From Nitrospirales bacterium (lineage in GTDB: Bacteria; Nitrospirota; Nitrospiria; Nitrospirales; UBA8639), in NCBI GenBank assembly GCA_031315915.1, contig JALDRK010000016.1, forward strand, positions 30,910-94,909: a stretch of DNA of 64,000 nt, in the 5' to 3' direction. This document shows positions 1 to 8,814 of this stretch, in pieces (within the stretch, counting starts at the first letter, position 1; every line of letters starts with the position of its first letter). Under the pieces are notes generated by a model. The model was not told where the DNA came from. It searched no databases and saw nothing but the letters and a program-made list of their open reading frames with translations. Both the position numbers and the translations under genes were made by a program.

Positions 1-907
1 GATTCAGGGTTTTAATTACATTCAAGTCCATGAGTTTTCTGATGATTTCAGTCGGTTTTTGGCCTAACAATTCTGCGAACTCTTTGACTGTCATTCCGGA
101 CGCCACCTTTAACCCTTTTTTCCGTGGTTTGGTAATTTCCCCGACTGTAGCCGGTTGGACCTGGCGAGAGCGTTCTTCCCTTCTCAATGTCGGAAGAGGC
201 CGGAGGTCCTGCCAAACAGCCGCATCCTCAAATCTGGCCGCAAACAGATCCTCATCCCGTAAGCGCGGAGATTTCTTGGTTTTCTTCCCCTTCTCTTCCG
301 CTTCCTCACGACCAACGCTTTTTCTATCCGGCCTTCCTTCACTTTTCTTTTCTTTTTCTCCCTCTTTGCCTGTGACTACTTGGGGTCCTTGAACCGCCTC
401 AAGGGAACCCGCCGCAGCCGTTTCACCCACAACTTCTCCCGGTCCCTTCCCAGACAAAACCGCCACATCAGTCGGGGAATCGTGTGATTCGAATTCCTGA
501 GGAGGAACGACCTCTATCGTATCTGTATGGTCGTGGTGCCCATCACCATCACCCTCGGGTCTTGACGAAGGAAATTCCTCAGCTTCGCCGGAAATATCTT
601 CGTCGGATTTTTTCCTCTTTATCAGAATACGTTTTTTATCAACCTTTTTCGGCTCTTCAACGGTGCTCTCGCCGCTTAACTTCGCGCCGATGTGAGAGGA
701 AGGGCTTTCGACCGCGGCACGACTAAAGGGCCCATCTTTAACGACCGGTTCAGGAATCTTGCCCTGCAACACATCAATAGCCCACTTCGCCACATCTTCT
801 TCCACGGCATTACTGTGAGACGTGACGGAGATTCCCAGTCGCACTAATTCGGGAATCAACAGACGGCTTTCCATCCCGACTTTTTTTGCTATTTCATAAA
901 CTCGCAT
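1..907 (-). CDS. infB: Translation initiation factor IF-2, N-terminal part (partial)
   Basis: The minus strand is open from an ATG at 905-907 to the window edge (302 codons), so only the N-terminal part is present. The first 40 residues (MRVYEIAKKVGMESRLLIPE, then ELVRLGISVTSHSN) match the IF-2 N-terminal subdomain. A long charged Lys/Glu/Ser-rich linker follows, and near the edge a second IF2_N-like segment appears (VKEFAELLGQKPTEIIRKLM). IF-2 is the GTPase that brings initiator fMet-tRNA to the 30S subunit; its GTPase domain lies outside the window. The gene sits 9 bases after nusA in the conserved rimP-nusA-infB order, which supports the call. Confidence 0.95.
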   Translation of the reverse strand, partial: MRVYEIAKKVGMESRLLIPELVRLGISVTSHSNAVEEDVAKWAIDVLQGKIPEPVVKDGPFSRAAVESPSSHIGAKLSGESTVEEPKKVDKKRILIKRKKSDEDISGEAEEFPSSRPEGDGDGHHDHTDTIEVVPPQEFESHDSPTDVAVLSGKGPGEVVGETAAAGSLEAVQGPQVVTGKEGEKEKKSEGRPDRKSVGREEAEEKGKKTKKSPRLRDEDLFAARFEDAAVWQDLRPLPTLRREERSRQVQPATVGEITKPRKKGLKVASGMTVKEFAELLGQKPTEIIRKLMDLNVIKTLN

Positions 908-916
908 TCCAATCCT

Positions 917-2140
917 TTACCCTGCTTGAGCCTCTCCCGGTAGCGGTGATGGACGTTCCGATTCGCTGGAAACCTCTTCAGACCCACTCAGGTCCGTGAC
1001 GGCTTCTTGTTCCGCATTTCCAGTCGTTTCCCCTGACCCGCCTTGGATTTGAGCTGCCTCTTCGGCCAAAGCCGCTTTAATTTCAGCCTCTCGTTCCAGT
1101 TTTTCTTTTTCGTATTCCGAGGCGCTGATAATGTCAATTTTCCACCCGGTTAACTTGGCCGCCAATCGCACATTCTGACCGTTTTTCCCAATTGCTAAGG
1201 AAAGCTGGGAATCAGCCACGACTACTAGGGCCGACTTCTTTTGCTCGTCGATTCCGACTTTTTCAATAGAGGCAGGATTTAGGGCTTCCCCGATAAAGAC
1301 ACGCGGATCATTGGTCCAGGGAATAATGTCAATTTTTTCCCCACGAAGTTCCCTCACAATAGCCTGGACCCGAGATCCCTTGACTCCCACACATGCCCCG
1401 ACCGGATCGACGGCTTTATCGCGAGAAACCACAGAAATCTTGGTTCGATCGCCTGGCTCACGAACCACGCCCTTAATTTCAACAATTTTTTCTGTAATTT
1501 CAGGGACTTCCAGCGCAAACAACTTCACCACGAATTGCGGATGCGCCCGAGACAAAATAACCTGGACATCCTTCGATGTCCGGCGGACTTCCAGAAGTAA
1601 GGCTCTAATTCGATCACCCCGACGGTGCGCCTCACGAGGAATTTGCTCTTGAATGGGCAGTAAAGCCTCAGTCTTCCCAATATCGACCAGATAATTTCGT
1701 CGTTCCTGGCCTAAAATCACGCCATGAACCAAGTCTCCCACTTTCTTGGAATATTCCCGCTCGATGGATTCCCATTCCGCTTCCCGAACTTTTTGACAAA
1801 TTACTTGCTTGGCTGCCTGGGCAGCAATGCGACCAAATTCCTCCATATCAATTAAGGAACCAATCTCGTCGCCCATTTCGGCTTCGCCATCAATCCGTCT
1901 GGCCTCCTCGAGAGAAATTTCCGTCCGTGAATCCACGACCGTTTCCGAAATGGTTTTTTTCGATACAATGGAAATTTCACCCGTTTCCGGGTCAATATCG
2001 ACCTGGATATTTTCACCTTGTCCAAACCGTTTTTTTGCCGCCGTCAAAAGTGCAGATTCCAGGGCGGCCAACACTTTGGCTTTGTCAATCCCTTTTTCTC
2101 GACCAATCTGATCAATGACAGAGATTAATTCACTTTTCAT
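917..2140 (-). CDS. nusA: Transcription termination/antitermination factor NusA
   Basis: Encodes about 407 residues from an ATG at 2138-2140, preceded by AGAGGA at a good distance. An upstream in-frame start at 2173 exists but has no better ribosome site and would add 11 non-conserved residues. The protein has the NusA N-terminal domain (MKSELISVIDQIGREKGIDK), an S1 domain (VGDLVHGVILGQERRNYLVD) and tandem KH domains (DPVGACVGVKGSRVQAIVRE; LAIGKNGQNVRLAAKLTGWK). The C-terminal tail is acidic and Ser/Glu-rich. NusA binds RNA polymerase and nascent RNA and controls pausing, termination and antitermination. The rimP and infB neighbours give the usual operon. Confidence 0.97.
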   Translation of the reverse strand: MKSELISVIDQIGREKGIDKAKVLAALESALLTAAKKRFGQGENIQVDIDPETGEISIVSKKTISETVVDSRTEISLEEARRIDGEAEMGDEIGSLIDMEEFGRIAAQAAKQVICQKVREAEWESIEREYSKKVGDLVHGVILGQERRNYLVDIGKTEALLPIQEQIPREAHRRGDRIRALLLEVRRTSKDVQVILSRAHPQFVVKLFALEVPEITEKIVEIKGVVREPGDRTKISVVSRDKAVDPVGACVGVKGSRVQAIVRELRGEKIDIIPWTNDPRVFIGEALNPASIEKVGIDEQKKSALVVVADSQLSLAIGKNGQNVRLAAKLTGWKIDIISASEYEKEKLEREAEIKAALAEEAAQIQGGSGETTGNAEQEAVTDLSGSEEVSSESERPSPLPGEAQAG

Positions 2141-2209
2141 AGGTTCCTCTCGCAAACTCGAAAGACAACCCACCGGCAGGCGGGTTTTCAGGGAAAGGTT
2201 AGCATACCG

Positions 2210-2713
2210 TCAGAATTCAACCTCTAATCTGGCTTTTACGATATCTTCCCATCTCACATCCACCATCTCTTGGGGTTGGAAGCGCCGTGGTGGAGAGACG
2301 CCTAAGTGAATACCCAGTTCCGACACCCCGACCAGACGCCCAAGAATCACGTGATTTTTTGCGATGGGGTTTCGAAGAGTGACCTTGACCAACTTCCCCA
2401 TGACCCGCTGAAAATCTGAAGAATCTTTGAGCGGACGATCAAGACCCGGTGAAGATACTTCAAAGCGACAGGACCGTACCCCTGATTTGGTCAGTTCCCA
2501 TGTACGCCGGAGGGTGTGATGGAATTCTTCACATTCCTGAATTCCGATTCCCCCATCCTTATCCATCACCACGCGGGCTGAGGGGTTGGTGATCTTCCCA
2601 AAGCATTGAACTTCAATGATTTCTAGCCCCAGGGCTCTGGCAATAGGCTCGGCCACTTGCCGAATTTCCTCAGCCAGATTTTTAACTGTCAAGGCCGGCC
2701 AATCGCCTCCCAT
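2210..2713 (-). CDS. rimP: Ribosome maturation factor RimP
   Basis: Encodes 167 residues matching RimP, a 30S assembly factor. The N-terminal domain contains AEPIARALGLEIIEVQCFGK and CEEFHHTLRRTWEL, followed by the family motif FEVSSPGLDRPLK, and the Sm-like C-terminal domain ends the protein. The ATG at 2713 lacks a clear ribosome site. A TTG at 2690-2692 is preceded by GGGAGG with about nine bases spacing and fits the family's usual N-terminus, so the true start may be 2692. It is the first gene of the rimP-nusA-infB operon. A hairpin with a U-tract lies just upstream and may attenuate the operon. Confidence 0.95.
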   Translation of the reverse strand: MGGDWPALTVKNLAEEIRQVAEPIARALGLEIIEVQCFGKITNPSARVVMDKDGGIGIQECEEFHHTLRRTWELTKSGVRSCRFEVSSPGLDRPLKDSSDFQRVMGKLVKVTLRNPIAKNHVILGRLVGVSELGIHLGVSPPRRFQPQEMVDVRWEDIVKARLEVEF

Positions 2714-2736
2714 TTCTGTAGCCTTGATTCAAGACC

Positions 2737-2762
2737 AAAAAAAAGTGGGCTCACGCCCACTT
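2737..2762 (-). terminator. Intrinsic terminator-like hairpin in the rimP leader
   Basis: Read on the minus strand this is an 8-bp perfect stem (AAGTGGGC / GCCCACTT) with a 4-base loop, followed by about eight U residues. It ends about 24 bases before the rimP ATG. No minus-strand gene lies upstream that it could serve, so a leader terminator (attenuator) for rimP-nusA-infB is the simplest reading. Premature terminators ahead of rimP are known in other bacteria. Confidence 0.7.
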
Positions 2763-2968
2763 CACTAGGAGCCACGGTAGCACTTTCAACCCGCAAAGGC
2801 AAGCCTTGCCCATCCCACCCTGATGCCCCCCTCACCATGAATTCAGGCCAGAAACCTCAGGAAGCGACCATGGGCATAAGATAAGACCCGTGATAATGTA
2901 ATCTTCACGGAAGTGTCCATCCCAGGGGAAACGCAGCCGTTTTTTAGTCCCAGAAGAGGAGCGGAGTT
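2763..2968. other. Divergent intergenic region, rimP leader / minD-like gene
   Basis: About 200 bases between divergent genes. It should hold the promoters of the rimP operon and the ATPase gene. No strong sigma-70 match or small RNA was recognised apart from the leader hairpin. Confidence 0.4.
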
Positions 2969-3904
2969 ATGGCCACAATTCTTTCAGTTGCATCCGGAAA
3001 AGGCGGTGTGGGGAAAAGCATGGTCGTCAGCAATCTTGGACTACTCCTGTCCCGAAAAGGGAAAAAAGTCATTCTGGTCGACCTGGATATTGGCGGGGCC
3101 AACCTGCATATTTTGTTTGGAATGTTCCACCCACACTCCACGCTAACGGACTTTCTGACTAACCGGACCAAAACCCTTGAAGAGGCGGCCCACCCCATCA
3201 ATACCATTTCCCACTTGAAACTCATTCCGGGGACAGGGGAAACGTTAATTACCTCCAATTTGCAACATGCCAAGAAAAAACGGTTGATCCGGCATTTACA
3301 AAAATTGGATGCCGACATCGTTCTAGTCGATGTGGGGGCAGGCACCAGCTATCACACCCTGGACTTTTTCCTCCTAGCGGACTACTACTTGTCGGTGGCC
3401 ACCCCGGACCCCACATCGGTTCTGGACCTCTATCGATTTATCAAACTCGCGGCTATTCGAAAGGTTCTCACGGCATTCCTGGCTCGTGACCCGGTATCCG
3501 AAACCTTATTAAACCAAGACTTTCATAGCGTCTCCGATGTGTTGGAATCGGTAGGTCGCACCAGTGAATCCGGAATGGCCGTGGCTCAGGAAGCCCTTAA
3601 AGACTTCAAGCCAGCTTTAATCTTAAACCGGATGACCCCCAAGGCCAGAATTAACACCTTGCAGTTACAACAACTACTGAAACAGTACGTCGGAACCACC
3701 CTGGCCGTGGTCGGGAATATTCCTGAGGACACCCAGGTCCATGATTCCATATTGAAATATCTTCCTGTGGTCGACTTTGCGCCAAAGAGTCCGTCGGCAC
3801 AAGCTTTCCACCAACTGAGTGAGAATATCTTTTCTTTAATTAGCCAACCCAGGGAGAGGAATAGGGAAGAGATGATAGAAGAACCACGAAAACTGAGGGC
3901 TTAA
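2969..3904 (+). CDS. MinD/FlhG-family ParA-type ATPase
   Basis: Encodes 311 residues. The deviant Walker A motif SGKGGVGKSM is near residues 9-18, then VDLDIGGANLHILFG (switch I-like region) and VLVDVGAGTSYHTLDFFLLA (Walker B region). This is the MinD/FlhG branch of the SIMIBI ATPases, which form ATP-dependent dimers and position division sites, flagella or other cell machinery. The aspartate-rich VDLDIGGAN segment is closer to FlhG/FleN than to ParA. No MinC, MinE or flagellar gene is adjacent, so the cargo is unknown. The C-terminus has no obvious MinD-type membrane helix. The ATG at 2969 follows a GGAG-type ribosome site. Confidence 0.85.
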   Translation: MATILSVASGKGGVGKSMVVSNLGLLLSRKGKKVILVDLDIGGANLHILFGMFHPHSTLTDFLTNRTKTLEEAAHPINTISHLKLIPGTGETLITSNLQHAKKKRLIRHLQKLDADIVLVDVGAGTSYHTLDFFLLADYYLSVATPDPTSVLDLYRFIKLAAIRKVLTAFLARDPVSETLLNQDFHSVSDVLESVGRTSESGMAVAQEALKDFKPALILNRMTPKARINTLQLQQLLKQYVGTTLAVVGNIPEDTQVHDSILKYLPVVDFAPKSPSAQAFHQLSENIFSLISQPRERNREEMIEEPRKLRA

Positions 3905-4029
3905 ATCGCAACTCATTCAGCTCAAGAGGATCCGGAACGGGAAAAGAGGCCGTAAGGGCATCCCTCGCTCATCCTAGCGCTGCAACCTCATGGCGAATCC
4001 GGGTTGACTTTTTGAAAATGCCTGAGAAT

Positions 4030-4929
4030 CTAGGAAGAAGAATCGGAAGGTGCCAGGTTTCTAATGGCTTTTGAAAGAGATTTCAAGGTCATGGACACAC
4101 TTTCCAGTTCGGCTCCCTTGCTTTGCAGTTCAGACTGCATGGCTGACACTTTCCCGACCAATCGATCCCGTTCGTTCGAGATCTTCTCAAAATCGATGAG
4201 TGACTTTTCCAACGCCTTCACTTTACTTTCCAATTCTTTGCAGGAGTCTTGGGCTCGACTGGATTCTCCCTTCACGACCTCAAGTTCTTTGGTCAGGGTT
4301 TCCAACCCGGCTTCCGCGGCTTGCAACCCTTTCTGGGCATCAATCCGGTCTTCTTCACTCTCCAAAAACTGTTGATTCAGCCGCTCAATGACCCCAATCC
4401 ACTCCCGTGCCGTTCCTCGAAGAGAAGGAGAGGCGTCCGGAAAACTCGAGGCTTTTCCCAATCGGCCCACCACCTGCTGGAACCAATCAATAAACAGGGT
4501 GGCTTCTTTAAAGTTTAAATCCGCGGAAGACGAGGGTTCATCAGCCGAAAAGCCTGGCTCCTCTTTAGGCTGGGGAGGAGGCGTTGGTTCGACCTTGGGA
4601 GAACCCGATTCATGATTTTGGGAAGACCCATTATGAAATTGGTGTAACAGCACAGCCACGCAATGTCGGCAAAAAGGCTGCTCGGTTGAAGGACAGGAAC
4701 ATTTCGTGGAAAGCGTCCCCCCTTTTAACTTAATGGTTTGAGAGTACACGCCATAGGTACCATTCACTTCCGCAACCACCTGAGTGGCGTCGGACTCAAG
4801 AATATTCACCCGGCTATCGGCAAAATATTGATTGCCGATTTTAAACACCTGCCCTCCCACCACCGATTGGACCATTTCAGGATCCAACTGAAACAACTCC
4901 TGAGCCGAACAGGCTATTCGATTTCTCAT
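4030..4929 (-). CDS. SWIM zinc-finger protein with C-terminal coiled coil
   Basis: Encodes about 299 residues. The start is taken at the ATG 4927-4929, seven codons inside the longest frame, because GAGG precedes it at a normal distance. Residues about 70-95 carry the SWIM pattern CxC...CxH (CSCPSTEQPFCRHC), a zinc site used in DNA or protein binding. A Pro/Glu/Ser-rich linker and a helical domain follow. The last 120 residues are a heptad-rich, strongly charged coiled coil. SWIM proteins occur with SWI2/SNF2 ATPases and MULE transposases, but neither is nearby. The exact role is unknown. Confidence 0.75.
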   Translation of the reverse strand: MRNRIACSAQELFQLDPEMVQSVVGGQVFKIGNQYFADSRVNILESDATQVVAEVNGTYGVYSQTIKLKGGTLSTKCSCPSTEQPFCRHCVAVLLHQFHNGSSQNHESGSPKVEPTPPPQPKEEPGFSADEPSSSADLNFKEATLFIDWFQQVVGRLGKASSFPDASPSLRGTAREWIGVIERLNQQFLESEEDRIDAQKGLQAAEAGLETLTKELEVVKGESSRAQDSCKELESKVKALEKSLIDFEKISNERDRLVGKVSAMQSELQSKGAELESVSMTLKSLSKAIRNLAPSDSSS

Positions 4930-5130
4930 GCCGTCCTCACTTCCCCACACGCTTGAGGTTTACAATCCGCTCTTCCCTTGAATCCTTTTTCTTAATCTTT
5001 GGGATCAATCAACCGAAAATCAATCAGAGGGCTAACCTGTGCCGCCTTTTTTATCACATTCATACCCCCTTTGCTCAAGTTTGGACAATTTTTTCTTGAT
5101 CTGCTCAATTGAGGAATCTTTGCCCCCGCC

Positions 5131-6695
5131 ATGAAATCTCAAATAACGCACGACAGCCCTACCTCCTTTCTCAATAGTCTGTTGGAAGATGCTCCCGAAA
5201 CACTCCCAATTCTCAGACAAAGCTGCATTCAAGTCCTCAACCTGACTGAAGATTCCCGATCCAGCGCCGGAGATGTGGGGGACGTGATTATGCGGGATCA
5301 GGCCCTCATGGCCAATGTGATTAAAATCGCCAATAGCGCGGCGTTTCACACCCGGGTTCCGGTTAAAACTCCGACCCATGCGGTAGCGATAATCGGATTT
5401 GATGTGATTCGAGCCATGACCGTCGGCTCTCAATTAATCGAACAAGCCGATGCCTACGGGGCGAACACGAAATGTTTAAAACATCTCCTGGCTCGGGCGC
5501 TAGTGGCCGGAACCCATGCACAAGAGATGGGAAACGCCATGAATTTCGGCGAACCCGGTTTTTTGTTTACCAATGCCATGTTGTATTCCCTGGGAGACTT
5601 AATCCTGGCCCTCTGTCGACCGGAATTTTCCGAACAACTGGAAACGATACGTCAACAGGATCCTGACAGTATCCCAAAAGCCGAATTGGCCCTGCTGGGA
5701 CGCCCGCTCCGCACCATTGCCGCCGCCATGGCCCGGCACTGGCATTTGCCCGATACTCTGATTACCCTCCTGGATAAAAAACCTGTTTGGCCTGCTACCA
5801 AACCAACCTCTGAGCAACAAATCATGGAAGGCATTGTTCAGGCCGCCAATGCACTCAGCTATACCCTGCTCAACCCCACCGCAAAAGGGCAAGGCGACAT
5901 CCTCAACAATCTGATCGAAAAGTTTCTTCCACCCTACGGGTTCTCGTTCGATCAATTAAAACAGATATCCACCAAAGCCTTTCTCAAAACATCCGAGATG
6001 GCCAAAGTGATTAACATCGAATCTCACCATTTGACTCCTGTCATAGACCAAGACCAACCTACCATTCATTTTCAACCCTTAAACCAACTGACCCAGGCCA
6101 TTCAGCACGCATTAAACCCTGAAGAACACCCACCTGAAACATTAGAAGAGCCCGATTCCGTCACTCCTCCTGCCACACGTCCCGCCCCCACATCCGATCA
6201 TCTCCTCTTTGACTTCACCCTCCAGGCGATGAAGATTCGTGAAGCCTCCACCTTAACCTTACCTTGGCCGGGAAAACACTGTATGCCTCTTACGGATTTG
6301 AGCGAGTACTCCTGGCCCTCGTGACACCCAACAAAGAAAAAATCACCGGCAAAATGGGATTTGGAACCTACGTCGACTCCATGGTTCCGCTTTTTCAGGT
6401 GCCATTGAATCCCGGCACCTTCTGCTACCGGCTGTTGATCCAATATCAAACGTTCCGGTACCAGTCATTGGAAAAAGAACCGGATGCAGGAGTTATCCCG
6501 GAGGAATTTCTGAAACAATGGGGACCTTTCTCCGGTCTGGTCGGTGCGCTCTATGCCCCCAAAAAACCCATCGGTTTGATTTTTGCCGACCGCGGAGCCA
6601 CCGAAGTCCAGCTGACTGAAGCCGATTTCGCCACATTTTCGATTGTGCTATCCCAAACCAACGCGAATCTGGCACGCATCACCCAACAAACCTAA
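5131..6695 (+). pseudogene. HDOD-domain signalling protein, frameshifted
   Basis: The first frame (5131-6324) encodes an HDOD domain (for example ILRQSCIQVLNL, DQALMANVIKIANSAAF, THAVAIIGFDVIRAMTVGS). HDOD is a degenerate HD-type module of bacterial signalling and regulatory proteins. After about residue 370 this frame degenerates (LPWPGKHCMPLTDLSEYS). The -1 frame from about 6252 continues sensibly as NLTLAGKTLYASYGFERVLLALV up to 6695, a GAF-like C-terminal segment usual in long HDOD proteins. The two parts join near 6250-6264, giving about 521 residues. One missing base explains this, either real decay or a sequencing error. The segment from 6264 has only a TTG as an independent start. Confidence 0.8.
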
Positions 6696-6992
6696 CTGCC
6701 CACTCCCTCAATGTTTGTATTCGGCCGATGGGGAAGGTTCCGGCCCTGTCAAAGGACAGCATGGTTATCTTAACCGATGAGAGACGTTACGCAACCACCC
6801 GGTTATGCACACTTGTGCCGGGTGAAAAACAGCAATGGGGCTTTGATGATGAAAAGGGATTGAAAGAATTTAGTAAGCCGAATGCAACCCGAATATAAGC
6901 TTGTCGTACTTTGAAAGCCAATCGGGAAGAGCCGTTACAACCCAAATCGACCAAGTAAAGATAGGGAAACACACGCAGGTAGTTGATATTTC
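6696..6992. other. Intergenic region, no gene seen
   Basis: About 300 bases between the HDOD gene and tRNA-Lys. It contains a bulged inverted repeat (ACCCGG at 6797-6802 pairing with CCGGGT at 6818-6823, with an inner CAC/GTG) that could act as a weak terminator. Nothing else is supported. Confidence 0.35.
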
Positions 6993-7068
6993 TGGTGAGC
7001 CGCGTGCGGCTCGAACGCACGACCCTCGCCTTAAAAGGGCGATGCTCTACCAACTGAGCTAGCGGCTC
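6993..7068 (-). tRNA. tRNA-Lys (anticodon UUU)
   Basis: On the minus strand the sequence folds into a complete cloverleaf: acceptor GAGCCGC/GCGGCTC, D arm GCTC...GAGC, anticodon stem TCGCC/GGCGA with loop CTTTTAA (anticodon TTT), T arm GTGCG/CGCAC with TTCGAGC loop, discriminator A, and an encoded CCA. The length is 76 nucleotides including CCA. Confidence 0.97.
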
Positions 7069-7150
7069 ACAGAAGAGGCGATGCTACCAATGCATCCCCT
7101 AGTTGTCAAACCACCTTGAAGCTATCATCGAGCACAGAAGAAGATAGTAC

Positions 7151-8455
7151 CTACCGTTTTTTTGACGTGACAAGCGGGTTGCGCAACACAATGGTATCTT
7201 CACGTTTCGAACCGGTGGAGATCATATCGATCCGGCATTCCGTGAGTTCTTCAATACGACTCAAATACCGTTTAGCCGGAACTGGCAGGTCCTTATAGGA
7301 ACGCAAACCGGTCGTATCCGTCGACCAGCCCTCCCACCGTTCATACACCGGCTCACACCCATCCAGGACTTTCAACTCGGCCGGCATCTCTTTATGCATT
7401 TTTCCTTGATAGCGATAGCCTGTACAAATTTTCAATTCCTTGGCCTCGTCCAACACATCCAATTTCGTAATAGCCAGAGAAGTAAGACCATTCGTTCGTA
7501 CCGCGTGGCGAAGCAGAACACTGTCCAGCCACCCACACCGTCGGGCTCTTCCGGTCGTTGAACCATATTCGTGTCCCCGTGTCATCAACATCTCGCCGAT
7601 CGCATCCTTCAATTCTGTCGGAAACGGACCACCTCCGACACGAGTGGTATACGCTTTGGTGACTCCTAAGACGGCATCGATTTTGGTCGGTCCCACTCCA
7701 CTTCCCGTGCACGCGCCTCCCGCACAGGAACTGGAAGAAGTCACAAAGGGATAGGTACCAAAATCCACATCCAAATGCGTGCCTTGGGCCCCTTCAAACA
7801 GAATGCGTTGGTTTTTGGCCATCGCTCGATCCAGCGCCAACGATACATCGGTAATATACGGGCGAAGACGTTCCCCATAGGCTTCATACTCTTTGGTGAT
7901 GGACTCCACTGTAAAGATATCGGCTTTGTGGACATGTTCCAGAAACGCATTGGTCTCAACCAAATTTTCTTCAACCTTTTGGCAAAAGACCTCGTGATTC
8001 AATAAATCTCCCATGCGAATGCCGATTCGGGCCATCTTGTCGACATACGCCGGTCCGATGCCCCGCCCCGTGGTGCCGATGCGTCGCACGCCTTTGGCCT
8101 GCTCGGCGACTTTGTCGATCGCCTTATGATAGGGCATGATGACATGAGCCCGGTGGCTGATGAAAAACCGTTTGCCGACTGCAATGCCCTGCGCTTGCAG
8201 ATGATCCAACTCACCGATGAGTCCGCCGGGATCAATCACAACACCATTACCCAAGATACAGGCCTTACCTCGATAGAGGATCCCTGAAGGAATGAGATGA
8301 AAAATAAACGTCCCTTTGTTGGTAATCACCGTATGCCCGGCATTGGATCCCCCTTGATAGCGGACAATGACCTGCGCATCCTTGGCCAGCAAGTCCACGA
8401 TTTTCCCTTTTCCTTCGTCTCCCCACTGGGAGCCCACCACAACCAAGGCGGCCAT
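7151..8455 (-). CDS. purA: Adenylosuccinate synthetase
   Basis: Encodes about 434 residues. PurA joins IMP and aspartate using GTP, the first committed step of AMP synthesis. The P-loop-like N-terminus VVVGSQWGDEGKGKIVDLLA and the motif GGSNAGHTV are diagnostic, as are TTGRGIGPAYVDKMAR, the GTP-site region and the C-terminal TGSKREDTIV. The ATG at 8453-8455 is preceded by GGAGGATAT and is preferred to the upstream start at 8476. A terminator-like hairpin lies 35 bases upstream. tRNA-Lys follows downstream on the same strand. Confidence 0.97.
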   Translation of the reverse strand: MAALVVVGSQWGDEGKGKIVDLLAKDAQVIVRYQGGSNAGHTVITNKGTFIFHLIPSGILYRGKACILGNGVVIDPGGLIGELDHLQAQGIAVGKRFFISHRAHVIMPYHKAIDKVAEQAKGVRRIGTTGRGIGPAYVDKMARIGIRMGDLLNHEVFCQKVEENLVETNAFLEHVHKADIFTVESITKEYEAYGERLRPYITDVSLALDRAMAKNQRILFEGAQGTHLDVDFGTYPFVTSSSSCAGGACTGSGVGPTKIDAVLGVTKAYTTRVGGGPFPTELKDAIGEMLMTRGHEYGSTTGRARRCGWLDSVLLRHAVRTNGLTSLAITKLDVLDEAKELKICTGYRYQGKMHKEMPAELKVLDGCEPVYERWEGWSTDTTGLRSYKDLPVPAKRYLSRIEELTECRIDMISTGSKREDTIVLRNPLVTSKKR

Positions 8456-8490
8456 ATATCCTCCGCGTGAAGTCACTTGACAGTAGACAA

Positions 8491-8522
8491 AAAAAAAGCT
8501 CCGACGAGAGTCAGCCAGAGCC
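8491..8522 (-). terminator. Intrinsic terminator-like hairpin upstream of purA
   Basis: Read on the minus strand, CTCTGGC pairs with GTCGGAG (7 bp, two G-U pairs, extended by a G-C pair) around an 8-base loop, followed by nine or more U residues. It lies about 35 bases before the purA start with no minus-strand gene upstream, so it may be a leader attenuator of purA. It could instead end transcripts entering from outside. Confidence 0.55.
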
Positions 8523-8649
8523 GCAACAGGGAATCGTAGGTTTTAATCGGAAATTTGTCAACGTGAAAATCCTGTCGGAAAGGGCGGTCACCATGGAGTC
8601 TCCTTTCCTTGACCCATCCCCAAACCCGTGATAGCATCTTTTTCGGTGT

Positions 8650-8725
8650 GGGGCTGTAGCGCAGTTGGGAGCGCGCGTGAATGGCATTCACGAGGTCGCC
8701 GGTTCAATCCCGGCCAGCTCCACCA
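8650..8725 (+). tRNA. tRNA-Ala (anticodon GGC)
   Basis: A complete cloverleaf is visible: acceptor GGGGCTG/CAGCTCC (one G-U pair), D arm GCGC...GCGC, anticodon stem CGTGA/TCACG with loop ATGGCAT (anticodon GGC), T arm GCCGG/CCGGC with TTCAATC loop, discriminator A and an encoded CCA. The length is 76 nucleotides. Confidence 0.97.
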
Positions 8726-8814
8726 ATTTTCATCCCTCCTTTCCGTCTTCCTCATCTACGACAAAGGGGTTTGGATATCTGAATTACTTCCAAGAGCTTG
8801 GCTGATCGGTCTGT

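Noticed and set aside
484..726. Plus-strand open frame over the IF-2 linker
   Set aside because: It is antisense to the clear infB reading frame and has no family or ribosome-site support.
2969..3904. Calling the ATPase MinD or ParA outright
   Set aside because: No MinC/MinE, ParB or parS is visible, and the sequence leans towards FlhG; the subfamily cannot be settled by eye.
5032..5433. Minus-strand open frame at the start of the HDOD gene
   Set aside because: Shadow of the HDOD frame; low-complexity translation and no start context.
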